Shown piece after piece: positions 7,010 through 15,980 of a DNA stretch of 64,000 bases. A model generated the notes under the pieces. It searched no databases. It saw only the letters and a list, made by a program, of their open reading frames with translations, and was not told the origin of the DNA. The stretch is from Lysobacter enzymogenes (GTDB lineage: Bacteria; Pseudomonadota; Gammaproteobacteria; Xanthomonadales; Xanthomonadaceae): contig NZ_CP067395.1 of NCBI RefSeq assembly GCF_017355525.1, forward strand, positions 1,550,001-1,614,000, written 5' to 3'. Position numbers and translations under genes: made by a program. Each line of letters begins with the position of its first letter. Within the stretch, counting starts at the first letter, position 1.

Positions 7010-8896
7010 ATGAGCCGCCCCCATCCCTCGCCCGCGCCGCCCGCCCGCGGCGCCCAAGCCGGCAAGCCGAGCCTGCGCGAACGCTTCGCCGCGCTGCGCA
7101 ACCTGCCGCCGTTCCTGCGCCAGATCTGGGCGACCAGCCCGACCCTGACCCTGATCACCCTCGGCCTGCGCCTGATTCGCGCGCTGCTGCCGATCGCGAC
7201 CTTGTACGTCGGCAAGCTCATCATCGACGAGGCGGTGCGGCTGGTCGCAACCGGCCTGCATGTCGATTCGCTGGCCCAGGCCTGGAACGGCGGCCAGCTC
7301 GACACCCTCGGCGCGCTGCTGCTGATCGAATTCGGCCTGGCGGTGGGTTCGGACCTGCTCGGCCGGGTCATCAGCTACGGCGACCAGATGCTGTCGGAGC
7401 TGTTCACCAACGCCACCAGCGTGCGCCTGATGGAACACGCCGCGACCCTGGACCTGGAGGATTTCGAGGACCCCGACCTGCAGGACCGGCTCGACCGCGC
7501 GCGCCGGCAGACGGTCGGACGCATGAGCCTGATGAGCCAGTTGTTCGGCCAGGTCCAGGACACCATCACCGTGATCAGCTTCGCCGTCGGCCTGCTGGTC
7601 TACGCGCCGTGGCTGATCGCGCTGCTGGCGGTGGCGCTGATCCCGGCCTTCGTCGGCGAGGCCCACTTCAACGCGCTGAGCTATTCGCTCAACTACGCCT
7701 GGACGCCGGAGCGGCGCCAGCTCGAATACGTGCGGCAGATGGGCGCGAGCGTGGAAACGGCCAAGGAGGTGAAGATCTTCAACCTCCACCGTTTCCTGAT
7801 CGCGCGCTATCGCCAGCTCGCCGACAAGTTCTTCGCCGCCAACCGCGCCCTCGCCCGCCGCCGCGCGTTCTGGGGAACCGTGCTGGCCGGCTTGGGCACG
7901 CTGGGGTATTACGTGGCTTACGGCTATATCGCCTGGCGCACGGTCAAGGGCGATTTCAGCATCGGCGACCTCACTTTTCTGGCCGGCAGCTTTCGCCGGC
8001 TGCGCCAATTGCTCGAAGGGCTTTTGGTCGGCTTCTCGCAGGTCGCCGGGCAGGCGCTGTACCTCGACGACCTGTTCTCGTTCTTTCGCATCGAACCGGA
8101 AATCGTCTCGCCGGCCGAGCCGGTCGCGGTGCCGCGGCCGATCCGCAGCGGCTTCGTGTTCGAGGACGTCGGCTTCCGCTATCCCGACGCCGAACGCTGG
8201 GCGCTGCGCGGCCTGAACTTCGAGTTGCGCGCGGGCGAGGTGCTGGCCCTGGTCGGCGAGAACGGCGCCGGCAAGACCACCCTGGTCAAGCTGCTGGCGC
8301 GGCTGTACGAACCCGACGAAGGCCGGATCCTGCTCGACGGCCGAGACCTGCGCGAGTACGACCTGGACCAGTTGCGCGCCAGCATCGGGGTGATCTTCCA
8401 GGACTTCGTCCGCTACGACCTCACCGCCGGCGAGAACATCGGCGTCGGCCAGATCGACGCGATGGGCGATGCCGAACGCATCCGCGAAGCGGCGCGGCGC
8501 GCGCTGGCCGACGAAGTCGTCGCGGGTTTGCCGCGCGGCTACGACCAGCCGATCGGGCGGCGCTTCAAGACCGGCGTGGACCTGTCGGGCGGGCAATGGC
8601 AGAAGATCGCGATCGCCCGCGCCTACATGCGCGACGCGCAGGTGATGATCCTCGACGAACCGACCGCGGCGCTGGACGCGCGCGCCGAGTTCGAGGTGTT
8701 CCAGCGCTTCAAGGAACTGTCGCAGGACAAGACCGCGGTGCTGATCTCGCATCGCTTCTCGAGCGTGCGCATGGCCGACCGGATCCTGGTGCTGGCGCAG
8801 GGGCGGCTGGAGGCCAGCGGTACGCACGAGGAGTTGCTCGCGCAGGGCGGGCGTTATGCGGAGTTGTTCGAGTTGCAGGCGGCGGGGTATCGGTGA
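7010..8896 (+). CDS. ABC exporter, fused membrane and ATPase domains
   Basis: A 628-residue half-transporter of the multidrug/lipid exporter type. A cytoplasmic Pro-rich start is followed by a transmembrane domain (about residues 30-360, with five to six helices). The ATPase domain follows (about 380-625). It has Walker A GENGAGKTT, signature LSGGQ (VDLSGGQWQKIAIARA), Walker B VMILDEPTAALD and the H-loop ISHRFSSVR, so it should be catalytically competent as a homodimer. The substrate cannot be read from the sequence. It stands alone, without a HlyD-type or outer-membrane partner, and is followed by a REP dimer. A weak ribosome-binding site precedes ATG 7010. Confidence 0.9.
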   Translation: MSRPHPSPAPPARGAQAGKPSLRERFAALRNLPPFLRQIWATSPTLTLITLGLRLIRALLPIATLYVGKLIIDEAVRLVATGLHVDSLAQAWNGGQLDTLGALLLIEFGLAVGSDLLGRVISYGDQMLSELFTNATSVRLMEHAATLDLEDFEDPDLQDRLDRARRQTVGRMSLMSQLFGQVQDTITVISFAVGLLVYAPWLIALLAVALIPAFVGEAHFNALSYSLNYAWTPERRQLEYVRQMGASVETAKEVKIFNLHRFLIARYRQLADKFFAANRALARRRAFWGTVLAGLGTLGYYVAYGYIAWRTVKGDFSIGDLTFLAGSFRRLRQLLEGLLVGFSQVAGQALYLDDLFSFFRIEPEIVSPAEPVAVPRPIRSGFVFEDVGFRYPDAERWALRGLNFELRAGEVLALVGENGAGKTTLVKLLARLYEPDEGRILLDGRDLREYDLDQLRASIGVIFQDFVRYDLTAGENIGVGQIDAMGDAERIREAARRALADEVVAGLPRGYDQPIGRRFKTGVDLSGGQWQKIAIARAYMRDAQVMILDEPTAALDARAEFEVFQRFKELSQDKTAVLISHRFSSVRMADRILVLAQGRLEASGTHEELLAQGGRYAELFELQAAGYR

Positions 8897-8917
8897 GTTG
8901 CGGCGTCGTTTGATTGT

Positions 8918-8982
8918 CGCGGTCGCGGCTCGCGCCGCTCCTACATGGGCTGCCTGTAGGAGCGGCGCGAGCCGCGACCGCG
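8918..8982. repeat. REP dimer, GTAG heads facing inward
   Basis: Two 27-base GTAG-headed palindromic units in inverted orientation with an 11-base spacer (ATGGGCTGCCT), just after the ABC exporter stop. The spacer is the reverse complement of the one in the dimer at 36956-37020 apart from one base, so the two elements are the same dimer inserted in opposite orientations. Confidence 0.85.
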
Positions 8983-9089
8983 AAAACTCAACCGCCGCGC
9001 AAGCTACAAACGCAAACACAAGTCGAATTGTCGCGCCCGCCGCGCCGGGCTAAGGTCGGACGCATGCCCTCACCGCCCAGGAGCGACGC

Positions 9090-10283
9090 ATGACTTCCTT
9101 CCTACGCCGCGGCGCGCTCGCCGCCGCCCTGCTGCTCAGCCTCGCCGCCTGCCAGCGCGGCAACAACGCGGCCGCCGCGGTCGCGGCCAAACCGGCGCCG
9201 GCCAAGGCCGCGACGCATCAGGTGCCGAGCGAACTCGGCGAGCTGACCGTCACCGAAGTCGCCAGCGGCCTGGAGCATCCCTGGGCGGTCGCCTTGCTGC
9301 CGGACGGCGGTTTCCTGGTCACCGAACGCCCGGGCCGCCTGCGCCGGATCGGCGCCGACGGCGCGATCTCCGCGCCGCTGAAGAACGTGCCCGAGGTCTG
9401 GGCGCAAGGCCAGGGCGGCCTGCTCGATGTGGTGCTGGCGCCGGACTTCGCCGGCAGCCGGCGCATCTACCTGAGCTACGCCGAACCCGGCCCCGACGGC
9501 AGCGCCGGCACCGCGGTGGCGACAGCGACGCTCGGCGACGACGCGTTGACCGATGTGAAGCGGATCTACCAGCAGCAGCCCAAGCTGGTCGGGCCGAATC
9601 ATTTCGGCTCGCGCATCGCCTTCGACGGCAAGGGCCACGTGTTCATCACCCAGGGCGAGCGCCAGCAGCGCATGGCCGCGCAGCAGCTCGACAAGCTGCA
9701 GGGCAAGCTGGTGCGCCTGAACCTCGACGGCAGCGTGCCGGCCGACAATCCGTACGTCGGCCGCAGCGACGCGCGCCCGGAAATCTGGAGCTACGGCCAC
9801 CGCAACATGCAGTCGCTCGCGGTGGATCCGCGCACCGGTACGCTGTGGGAAGCCGAACACGGCCCGCGCGGCGGCGACGAGATCAATCTGCCGCAGGCCG
9901 GCAAGAATTACGGCTGGCCGATCGTGACCCACGGCATCGACTACAGCGGCCTGAAGATCAGCGAGGCCGAAGGCAGCGAAAAACCCGGCATGGAGGCGCC
10001 GTACCACGTCTGGGAGAAGTCGCCGGCGCTGTCGGGCATGGCCTTCTACAGCGGCCACGCCGGATCGGCCTGGAACGACAGCCTGTTTCTCGGCGCGCTC
10101 GCCGACGGCAGCCTGATCCGGCTGGCCCTGGACGGCGACAAGATCGTCGCGGAAGAACGCCTGCTCAAGCCGCTGGGCTGGCGCATCCGCGATGTGCGCG
10201 TGTCGGCCGACGGCAAGGTGTATGCGCTGACCGACGAGAACGACGGCAAGCTGTTGCGGATCGAGCCGCCGAAGGCGAAGTGA
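9090..10283 (+). CDS. PQQ-dependent sugar dehydrogenase-like lipoprotein
   Basis: A 397-residue protein of the soluble aldose sugar dehydrogenase (YliI-like) family, a six-bladed propeller that oxidises sugars with pyrroloquinoline quinone in the periplasm. Residues 1-21 are a lipoprotein signal with the lipobox SLAAC. A short Ala/Lys linker leads to the propeller from about residue 45. Family sequences visible include HPWAVALLPDGGFLVTER, GPNHFGSRIAFDG, SYGHRNMQSLA and EHGPRGGDEIN. The ATG at 9090 follows AGGAGCGACGC. Whether this strain makes PQQ cannot be told from the window. The GFA-fold gene follows 67 bp downstream on the same strand and may be co-transcribed. Confidence 0.9.
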   Translation: MTSFLRRGALAAALLLSLAACQRGNNAAAAVAAKPAPAKAATHQVPSELGELTVTEVASGLEHPWAVALLPDGGFLVTERPGRLRRIGADGAISAPLKNVPEVWAQGQGGLLDVVLAPDFAGSRRIYLSYAEPGPDGSAGTAVATATLGDDALTDVKRIYQQQPKLVGPNHFGSRIAFDGKGHVFITQGERQQRMAAQQLDKLQGKLVRLNLDGSVPADNPYVGRSDARPEIWSYGHRNMQSLAVDPRTGTLWEAEHGPRGGDEINLPQAGKNYGWPIVTHGIDYSGLKISEAEGSEKPGMEAPYHVWEKSPALSGMAFYSGHAGSAWNDSLFLGALADGSLIRLALDGDKIVAEERLLKPLGWRIRDVRVSADGKVYALTDENDGKLLRIEPPKAK

Positions 10284-10350
10284 ACCGGCCGCGCGCGTTC
10301 GCGGACCGGCGCCCGCCGGCCGCGGCGCGCGCCATCGAAGGAGGCGCGAC

Positions 10351-10743
10351 ATGGAGCGATTCGACGGCGGCTGCCTGTGCGGCGAGGTGCGCATCGAGGC
10401 CACGGGCCGCCCGTATCGGGTGGCGCTGTGCCATTGCCTGGATTGCCGCAAGCACCACGGCGCACTGTTCTACGCGGCGGCGATCTTCGCGCAGGATGCG
10501 GTGCGCGTCAGCGGCGAGACGCGCGACTACAACGGCCGGCATTTCTGCCCGCGCTGCGGCTCCTCGGTGTTCGCGCGTTGCGGCGACGAGATCGAGCTGC
10601 ACCTCGGCGCGCTCGACGCCCCCGATCGACTGATGCCGACCTACGAAAGCTGGACGATCCGGCGCGAATCCTGGCTGCCGCCGTTTCCGCTCCTCAGGCA
10701 TTACCGACGCGATCGCGAAGCCGCGGGGCGCACCGAGGAATAA
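10351..10743 (+). CDS. GFA family protein (CENP-V/GFA fold)
   Basis: A 130-residue zinc protein of the family named after glutathione-dependent formaldehyde-activating enzyme. The zinc-binding cysteine sets are all present: GGCLCGEVR (residues 6-14), CHCLDCRK (about 27-34) and FCPRCGS (about 66-72). Most members have no proven substrate, so the formaldehyde role is a family label only. The start ATG follows a strong AAGGAGG site. It is the second gene after the PQQ-type dehydrogenase and ends at a strong bidirectional terminator. Confidence 0.9.
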   Translation: MERFDGGCLCGEVRIEATGRPYRVALCHCLDCRKHHGALFYAAAIFAQDAVRVSGETRDYNGRHFCPRCGSSVFARCGDEIELHLGALDAPDRLMPTYESWTIRRESWLPPFPLLRHYRRDREAAGRTEE

Positions 10744-10754
10744 GCGCCGCAACG

Positions 10755-10782
10755 AAAAAGCCGCCCCGAAAGGCGGCTTTTT
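10755..10782. terminator. Bidirectional terminator
   Basis: A symmetrical hairpin AAAAAGCCGCC-CCGAAA-GGCGGCTTTTT lies between the convergent GFA-fold gene and tex. It has a T-run on both strands and can end transcription of both genes. Confidence 0.9.
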
Positions 10783-10803
10783 CGCTTACCCCGAACGCGA
10801 AGC

Positions 10804-13200
10804 TCAGGACTTCTGCTTGGCCCGCGCGAACGCGTCCGCCAACGCCCCGCCGAGCGGCGCGGCGCCCTTGCCCGGCGGCGAGAACGAGCCGCCGCGCTGC
10901 TGCGGCTGATCGCGGCGGCCGCCGCCGCGCGGGCCGCCGCGGTCGTTGTTGCGAGGCTCATTGCCGCCGCCGCGCTCGCCCGGCGCGCGCGGCGCCGGCA
11001 CCGCGTCGTCCAGGCGCCGGGTCAAGGCGATGCGCTTGCGCGGGATATCGACTTCCAGCACCCGCACCTTGACCACGTCGCCGGCCTTGACCACGTCGCG
11101 CGGGTCCTTGACGTACTTGTCCGACAGCGCCGAGATGTGGATCAGGCCGTCCTGGTGCACGCCGATGTCGACGAACGCGCCGAACGCGGCGACGTTGCTG
11201 ATGACGCCCTCCAGGATCATGCCGACCTGCAAGTCCTTAAGGTCTTCGACCCCGTCGGCGAACTTCGCCGCCTTGAACTCAGGGCGCGGATCGCGGCCGG
11301 GCTTTTCCATTTCCTTGAGGATGTCGCGCACGGTCGGCACGCCGAACTTCTCGTCGGTGTACGGCTCCGGCTTCAGGCTGCGCACGAACTGCGGATCGCT
11401 GAGCAACTGCTTCACCTCGCGTCCGCACTGCTTGACGATGCGCTCGACCACCGGATACGCCTCCGGGTGCACGGCCGAGGCGTCCAGCGGCTCGTCGCCG
11501 TCGACGATGCGCAGGAAGCCGGCGCATTGTTCGAAGGTCTTCTCGCCCAGGCGCGGCACCTTGAGCAGTTCCTTGCGGGTCTTGAACGGGCCGTTCTCGT
11601 CGCGGTGGCGGACGATGTTCTCGGCCACGGTCGAGGACAGGCCCGAGACCCGCGCCAGCAGCGGCGCCGAGGCGGTGTTGACCAGCACGCCGACCGCGTT
11701 CACGCAGTCCTCCACGCGCGCGTCGAGCGCGCGCGCAAGGCGGTACTGGTCGACATCGTGCTGGTACTGGCCGACGCCGATCGCCTTGGGTTCGATCTTG
11801 ACCAGTTCGGCCAGCGGATCCTGCAGACGCCGCGCGATCGACACCGCGCCGCGGATGCTCACGTCGAGGTCCGGGAATTCCTTCGAAGCGAATTCCGACG
11901 CCGAATACACCGACGCGCCGGCTTCGCTGACCACGGCCTTGGTCAGCTTGGCCTCGGCCATGAGCTTGATCAGGTCGCCGGCGAGCTTGTCGGTTTCGCG
12001 CGACGCGGTGCCGTTGCCGATCGCGATCAGCTCGACCCCGTGCTTGACGCACAGCGCGCGCAGCGTGTGCAGCGACTGGTCCCACTGCTTGCGCGGCTCG
12101 TGCGGGTAGATGGTGTCGTGGGCGACGAACTTGCCGGTGGCGTCGACCACCGCGACCTTGACCCCGGTGCGCAGGCCCGGGTCGAGCCCGAGCACCGCGC
12201 GCGGACCGGCCGGCGCGGCCAGCATCAGGTCCTTGAGATTGTCGCCGAACACTTCGATCGCCTCGGCCTCGGCCTTTTCGCGCGCCTGGCCGAACAGGTC
12301 CAGCAGCAGGTGCAGGTGCAGCTTGGCGCGCCAGGTCAGGCGGCAGCAGTCCAGCAGCCAGCGATCGGCCGGACGGCCCTGGTCGCGGATGCCGGCGTTG
12401 ACCGCGACGCGGCCTTCGCCCTGCTGGTGGCCGGCTTCGGCGTCGCTGCCCGGGTCGAGGTCGAGGAACAGGATTTCTTCGCGGCGCGCGCGGAACAGCG
12501 CGAGCAAGCGGTGCGAGGGAATCTTGGCCAGCGATTCGGCGTGATCGAAGTAGTCGCGGTACTTGGCGCCTTCGTTCTCCTTGCCCTCGGCCACGCGCGC
12601 GCGGATCACCCCGACTTCGCTGAGCCAGGTGCGCAGGCCGCCGACCAGGGTCGCGTCTTCGGCCCAGCGCTCCATCAGGATCGCGCGCGCGCCGTCGAGC
12701 GCGGCCTTGACGTCGGCGACCTGCTTTTCTTCGCTGACGAAAGCGGCGGCGTAGTCCTCGGGCTTGAGCGTCGGATCGGCCAGCAGCGCATCGGCCAGCG
12801 GCTCCAGCCCGGCTTCGCGCGCGATCTGCGCCTTGGTCCGGCGCTTGGGCTTGTACGGCAGGTACAGGTCTTCCAGCCGCGCCTTGCTGTCGGCGGCTTC
12901 GATGTCGGCGCGCAGCTCGTCGCTGAGCTTGCCCTGCTCGGCGATGCTTTCCAGCACCGCGGCGCGGCGATCCTCCAGCTCGCGCAGGTAGCGCAGGCGC
13001 GATTCCAGATCGCGCAGCTGGATGTCGTCGAGGCCGCCGGTGACTTCCTTGCGGTAACGGGCGATGAAGGGAACCGTCGCGCCTTCGTCGAGCAGGCCGA
13101 CCGCGGCCTGGACCTGGGCGGGCTGGGCGGCGATCTCGCCGGCGATGACGAGGGCGATCTTGCGGGCGATCTGTGCGGACTGCGCGTTCTGGTCTTGCAT
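10804..13200 (-). CDS. tex: Tex, RNA-binding transcription accessory protein
   Basis: A 798-residue cytoplasmic nucleic-acid-binding protein of the Tex family. The N-terminal helical region is followed by a YqgF/RNase-H-like domain ([16 protein letters not shown], about residues 335-460). Helix-hairpin-helix repeats come next ([14 protein letters not shown] and [14 protein letters not shown], about 500-570). An S1 domain follows at about 645-720 ([20 protein letters not shown]). A Gly/Arg-rich tail ([13 protein letters not shown]) adds disordered RNA-binding capacity and is longer than in enteric Tex. A TTG three codons earlier also opens the frame, but ATG 13200 behind TTGGAAACG is the better start. 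Tex proteins are linked to transcription fidelity and stress tolerance. Confidence 0.95.
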   Translation of the reverse strand: MQDQNAQSAQIARKIALVIAGEIAAQPAQVQAAVGLLDEGATVPFIARYRKEVTGGLDDIQLRDLESRLRYLRELEDRRAAVLESIAEQGKLSDELRADIEAADSKARLEDLYLPYKPKRRTKAQIAREAGLEPLADALLADPTLKPEDYAAAFVSEEKQVADVKAALDGARAILMERWAEDATLVGGLRTWLSEVGVIRARVAEGKENEGAKYRDYFDHAESLAKIPSHRLLALFRARREEILFLDLDPGSDAEAGHQQGEGRVAVNAGIRDQGRPADRWLLDCCRLTWRAKLHLHLLLDLFGQAREKAEAEAIEVFGDNLKDLMLAAPAGPRAVLGLDPGLRTGVKVAVVDATGKFVAHDTIYPHEPRKQWDQSLHTLRALCVKHGVELIAIGNGTASRETDKLAGDLIKLMAEAKLTKAVVSEAGASVYSASEFASKEFPDLDVSIRGAVSIARRLQDPLAELVKIEPKAIGVGQYQHDVDQYRLARALDARVEDCVNAVGVLVNTASAPLLARVSGLSSTVAENIVRHRDENGPFKTRKELLKVPRLGEKTFEQCAGFLRIVDGDEPLDASAVHPEAYPVVERIVKQCGREVKQLLSDPQFVRSLKPEPYTDEKFGVPTVRDILKEMEKPGRDPRPEFKAAKFADGVEDLKDLQVGMILEGVISNVAAFGAFVDIGVHQDGLIHISALSDKYVKDPRDVVKAGDVVKVRVLEVDIPRKRIALTRRLDDAVPAPRAPGERGGGNEPRNNDRGGPRGGGRRDQPQQRGGSFSPPGKGAAPLGGALADAFARAKQKS

Positions 13201-13453
13201 CGTTTCCAATCGGCTAGCCCCGACCGCGGGGCGCGCGGGGATTGTCGCAATGTGGGGGGGATGGGGGAACCCGTTGACAGGATTGGGTTTTTGGGGGCCG
13301 GAGCGAGCGGCGAACGCGCAGCGGCAGGGAGCGAGCGGATGCGCGTTGCGCCTTTGCGCGTTGCGCGCGACGCGCCGCTTGCCGCGTCAAGATAAGAATC
13401 GCTCTCATCCATTGAGCTACAATGGCCGCCCCGCTCCACCGACTCCCCCGGCA

Positions 13454-14263
13454 ATGTCCTCCGCTTTTGGCACCGAGACGGTGCTGGACGTCCGTCACTG
13501 GACCGACGACTACTTCAGCTTCACCACCACCCGCGACGACGGCTTCCGCTTCGAGAACGGCCAGTTCGTGATGATCGGGCTGCAGGTCGCCAACGAGGCC
13601 GGCGTGGTCAAGCCGCTGCTGCGCGCGTACTCCATCGCCAGCGCCAACTGGGAGGAGCAGCTCGAGTTCTTCAGCATCAAGGTGCCCAACGGCCCGCTGA
13701 CCTCGCGGCTGAAGTCGATCCAGCCCGGCGACAGCGTGCTGATCGGGCGCAAGCCGACCGGCACCCTGCTGCTGCACGACCTGCTGCCGGGCCGCAACCT
13801 GTACCTGCTCGGCACCGGCACCGGCTTCGCGCCGTGGCTGTCGGTCATCAAGGACCCGGAAACCTACGAGCGCTTCGAGAACGTGGTGCTCTGCCACGGC
13901 GTGCGCAGCGCGCAGGACCTGGCCTACCGCGACTACATCGTCAACGAACTGCCGCAGCACGAGTTCCTCGGCGAACAGATCGCCGCCAAGCTCAAGTACT
14001 ACCCGGCGGTGACGCGCGAAGACTTCGTGTTCGAAGGCCGCGACCAGCGCGGCCGCCTGACCGAAATGATGGATTCGGGCCGGATGACCGAGCAGCTCGG
14101 CCTGCCGCCGCTGGACGCCGAACTCGACCGCGCGATGATCTGCGGCAGCCCGCAGATGCTGGCCGACTTCCGCGACATCCTCGACCGCCGCGGCTTCGCC
14201 GCCGCGCCGCGCATCGGCACGCCGGGCCAGTATGTGTTCGAGCGTGCGTTCGTCGAGAAATAA
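13454..14263 (+). CDS. fpr: Ferredoxin-NADP reductase
   Basis: A 269-residue flavoprotein that passes electrons between NADPH and ferredoxin/flavodoxin, used in iron-sulfur and oxidative-stress metabolism. The FAD-binding motif RAYSIAS (about residues 55-61) and the NADP-binding GTGTGFAPW (about 120-128) are clear. The MICGSPQML motif and C-terminus VFERAFVEK are typical of bacterial Fpr. The ATG at 13454 gives the standard family length; upstream codons in the same frame have no similarity to the family. Its 3' end overlaps the next gene, suggesting coupled translation of a redox pair. Confidence 0.93.
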   Translation: MSSAFGTETVLDVRHWTDDYFSFTTTRDDGFRFENGQFVMIGLQVANEAGVVKPLLRAYSIASANWEEQLEFFSIKVPNGPLTSRLKSIQPGDSVLIGRKPTGTLLLHDLLPGRNLYLLGTGTGFAPWLSVIKDPETYERFENVVLCHGVRSAQDLAYRDYIVNELPQHEFLGEQIAAKLKYYPAVTREDFVFEGRDQRGRLTEMMDSGRMTEQLGLPPLDAELDRAMICGSPQMLADFRDILDRRGFAAAPRIGTPGQYVFERAFVEK

Positions 14264-14843
14264 GGCCTCGCGCCTGCACGCGGGCCTGGCCGGGCTCGCG
14301 CTGGCGTTCGCCTGCGCGGGCGCGGGCGCGGCGCAGGCGCAGGCGCCCGCGGGCGCGGGCGCGCAACCGCCGCGCTCCGCCGCCGCCGCGCCGCAACTCG
14401 GCGAGCTCGCGCCCGATTTCCTTGGGCTCGACCGCGCCGGCCGGCCGGTCAAGGTCAGCGACTATCGCGGCAAGCCGGTCGTCGTCAGCTTCTGGGCCGG
14501 CTGGTGCGCGCCGTGCCGGCGCGAGCTGCCGATGCTGTCGACCCTGCTCAAGTCGGTCGGCCGCGAACACTTGCAGGTGATCGCGGTCAATCTCAACGAA
14601 CCCAAGCGCGACTACGAAGACTTCCTGCGTCTGAATCCCTCGCTGGAGCTGAACTTCGTCCACGACGCCGGCAGCGCCGCGCGCTACTACGGCGTGCGCA
14701 GCGTGCCCAACCTGTTCGTGGTCGACCGCGACGGCCGGCTGGTGCAGATCCATCGCGGCTATACGCCGGAAAAGATCGAGCAGTTCGTGCGCGAGCTGGC
14801 GCCGCTGCTGCCGCCGCAGGCCTTGCGCAAGCCCGGCGGCTGA
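14232..14843 (+). CDS. TlpA-like exported thioredoxin-fold protein
   Basis: Up to 203 residues. A basic start and hydrophobic stretch (about residues 9-35) form a signal peptide or membrane anchor. A Pro/Ala-rich linker follows, then a TlpA/AhpC-TSA-type thioredoxin domain with active site WCAPC (about residue 92) and the cis-Pro loop SVPNLFVVD. Such proteins reduce disulfides outside the cytoplasm, for example in cytochrome c or oxidoreductase maturation. The ATG at 14232 lies inside fpr (32-bp overlap), and GTG 14244 is an alternative start, still overlapping. No ribosome-binding site is strong, consistent with coupling to fpr. The exact redox partner is unknown. Confidence 0.88.
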   Translation: MCSSVRSSRNKASRLHAGLAGLALAFACAGAGAAQAQAPAGAGAQPPRSAAAAPQLGELAPDFLGLDRAGRPVKVSDYRGKPVVVSFWAGWCAPCRRELPMLSTLLKSVGREHLQVIAVNLNEPKRDYEDFLRLNPSLELNFVHDAGSAARYYGVRSVPNLFVVDRDGRLVQIHRGYTPEKIEQFVRELAPLLPPQALRKPGG

Positions 14844-14877
14844 GCCGCACCGTGGCGGCGCGCACCGCGCTGCCGCC

Positions 14878-15837
14878 CTAGCCCGCCCGCCGCTCCTGCC
14901 GCAACGCCGCGCGATAGCGCCGGCTGCACGGCACCTGGCTGCCGTCGCGCATGGTGATGCGCGCATCGCCGCTGTCGAGCGGTTCGATCTCGCCGACGCA
15001 GTCCAGGTTGACGATGTAGCTGCGGTGCACGCGCGCGAACCGGGCCGGGTCGAGCTGGACCTCGATCGCCGCCATGGTGCTGCGCAGCGGGTAGTCGCGG
15101 CCGCGCACGCGCAGGTTGACGTAGTTCGACGAGGCCTGCAGCCATTCCACTTCGTTGGCCGCGACCAGGAATTCCTTGCCGAGCTTGCGCACCAGGAAGC
15201 GCTCCGGGCGCTCGGGCTGGGCCGGCGCGGGCAGATCGTCCGGCGTCGCCAGCACGCTGGCCTCGCCCTGCCAGCGCCGCAGCAGCAGCCGGTAGCCTTC
15301 GATCCACAGCACCATGTAGCCGTAGCTGCGTACGTCCTTGAGGTACTCGTAGACCAGGTTGATGCCCCAGGCGCCGAGTTCGTAGCGCTCGCCGAGGCCG
15401 GCGTAGACCGCCTGCCGGATCGCGACCATGCCGGCCACGTGCAGCACCGACCAGACCACGCTGGCGAGCAGGTGCAGGGCCAGCGCCCGGCGCCAGCGGT
15501 CGAAGCGGAACGGCACCGCGCGGGTGAACCAGACCAGCGCCGGCACCAGCGCCAGCGCGGTCGCGCAGCTGCTGGTCTCCCACACCAGCGGCGCCCAGTC
15601 GGGGATGTCGAGGCCGTAGCGGTGGATGTCGATGATCGAGGTCAGGGTGCCGGCGGCGGCGTTGACGGCGAAGATCGCCACCCAGCTCGCGATCTCGACC
15701 GGACGGCGCCAGGGCTGGTAGCGGTCCCAGACGCTGCGCGGGACGGCGGCGGCCGATGCGGCCGGAGGAACGACAGGCGCGACCGCGGGCGGCGCGGGCG
15801 CGAGAGAGGTGGGAGCTTCGGCGTTCATGCCGCGCAT
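14878..15837 (-). CDS. Membrane-bound LytTR transcriptional regulator
   Basis: A 319-residue protein with two parts. Residues about 45-180 form four hydrophobic segments (for example VEIASWVAIFAVNAAAGTL and ALALHLLASVVWSVLHVAGM), a membrane sensor or anchor. After a Pro-rich linker, residues about 212-312 are a LytTR DNA-binding domain (FLVRKLGKEFLVAANEVEWL, SNYVNLRVRG, FARVHRSYIVNLD). No histidine kinase partner is present, so it is a one-component, membrane-tethered regulator. It is divergent from the acyltransferase gene with about 140 bp between starts, and may control that gene or itself. MNAE at 15828 is an equally good start. Confidence 0.88.
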   Translation of the reverse strand: MRGMNAEAPTSLAPAPPAVAPVVPPAASAAAVPRSVWDRYQPWRRPVEIASWVAIFAVNAAAGTLTSIIDIHRYGLDIPDWAPLVWETSSCATALALVPALVWFTRAVPFRFDRWRRALALHLLASVVWSVLHVAGMVAIRQAVYAGLGERYELGAWGINLVYEYLKDVRSYGYMVLWIEGYRLLLRRWQGEASVLATPDDLPAPAQPERPERFLVRKLGKEFLVAANEVEWLQASSNYVNLRVRGRDYPLRSTMAAIEVQLDPARFARVHRSYIVNLDCVGEIEPLDSGDARITMRDGSQVPCSRRYRAALRQERRAG

Positions 15838-15980
15838 TCTCGCCCGCGACCGGGGCGGGACGGCAACCGGCCGTCCCCGCGGGCCGCGTTTTGTCCCTCC
15901 CGGCCCCCTCCGGTCACCCCGCCGTACCGCGCAAGTGCCTGATCGCGCAAGGTTCGCCGACCTTCCAGCGCGGACCGACC

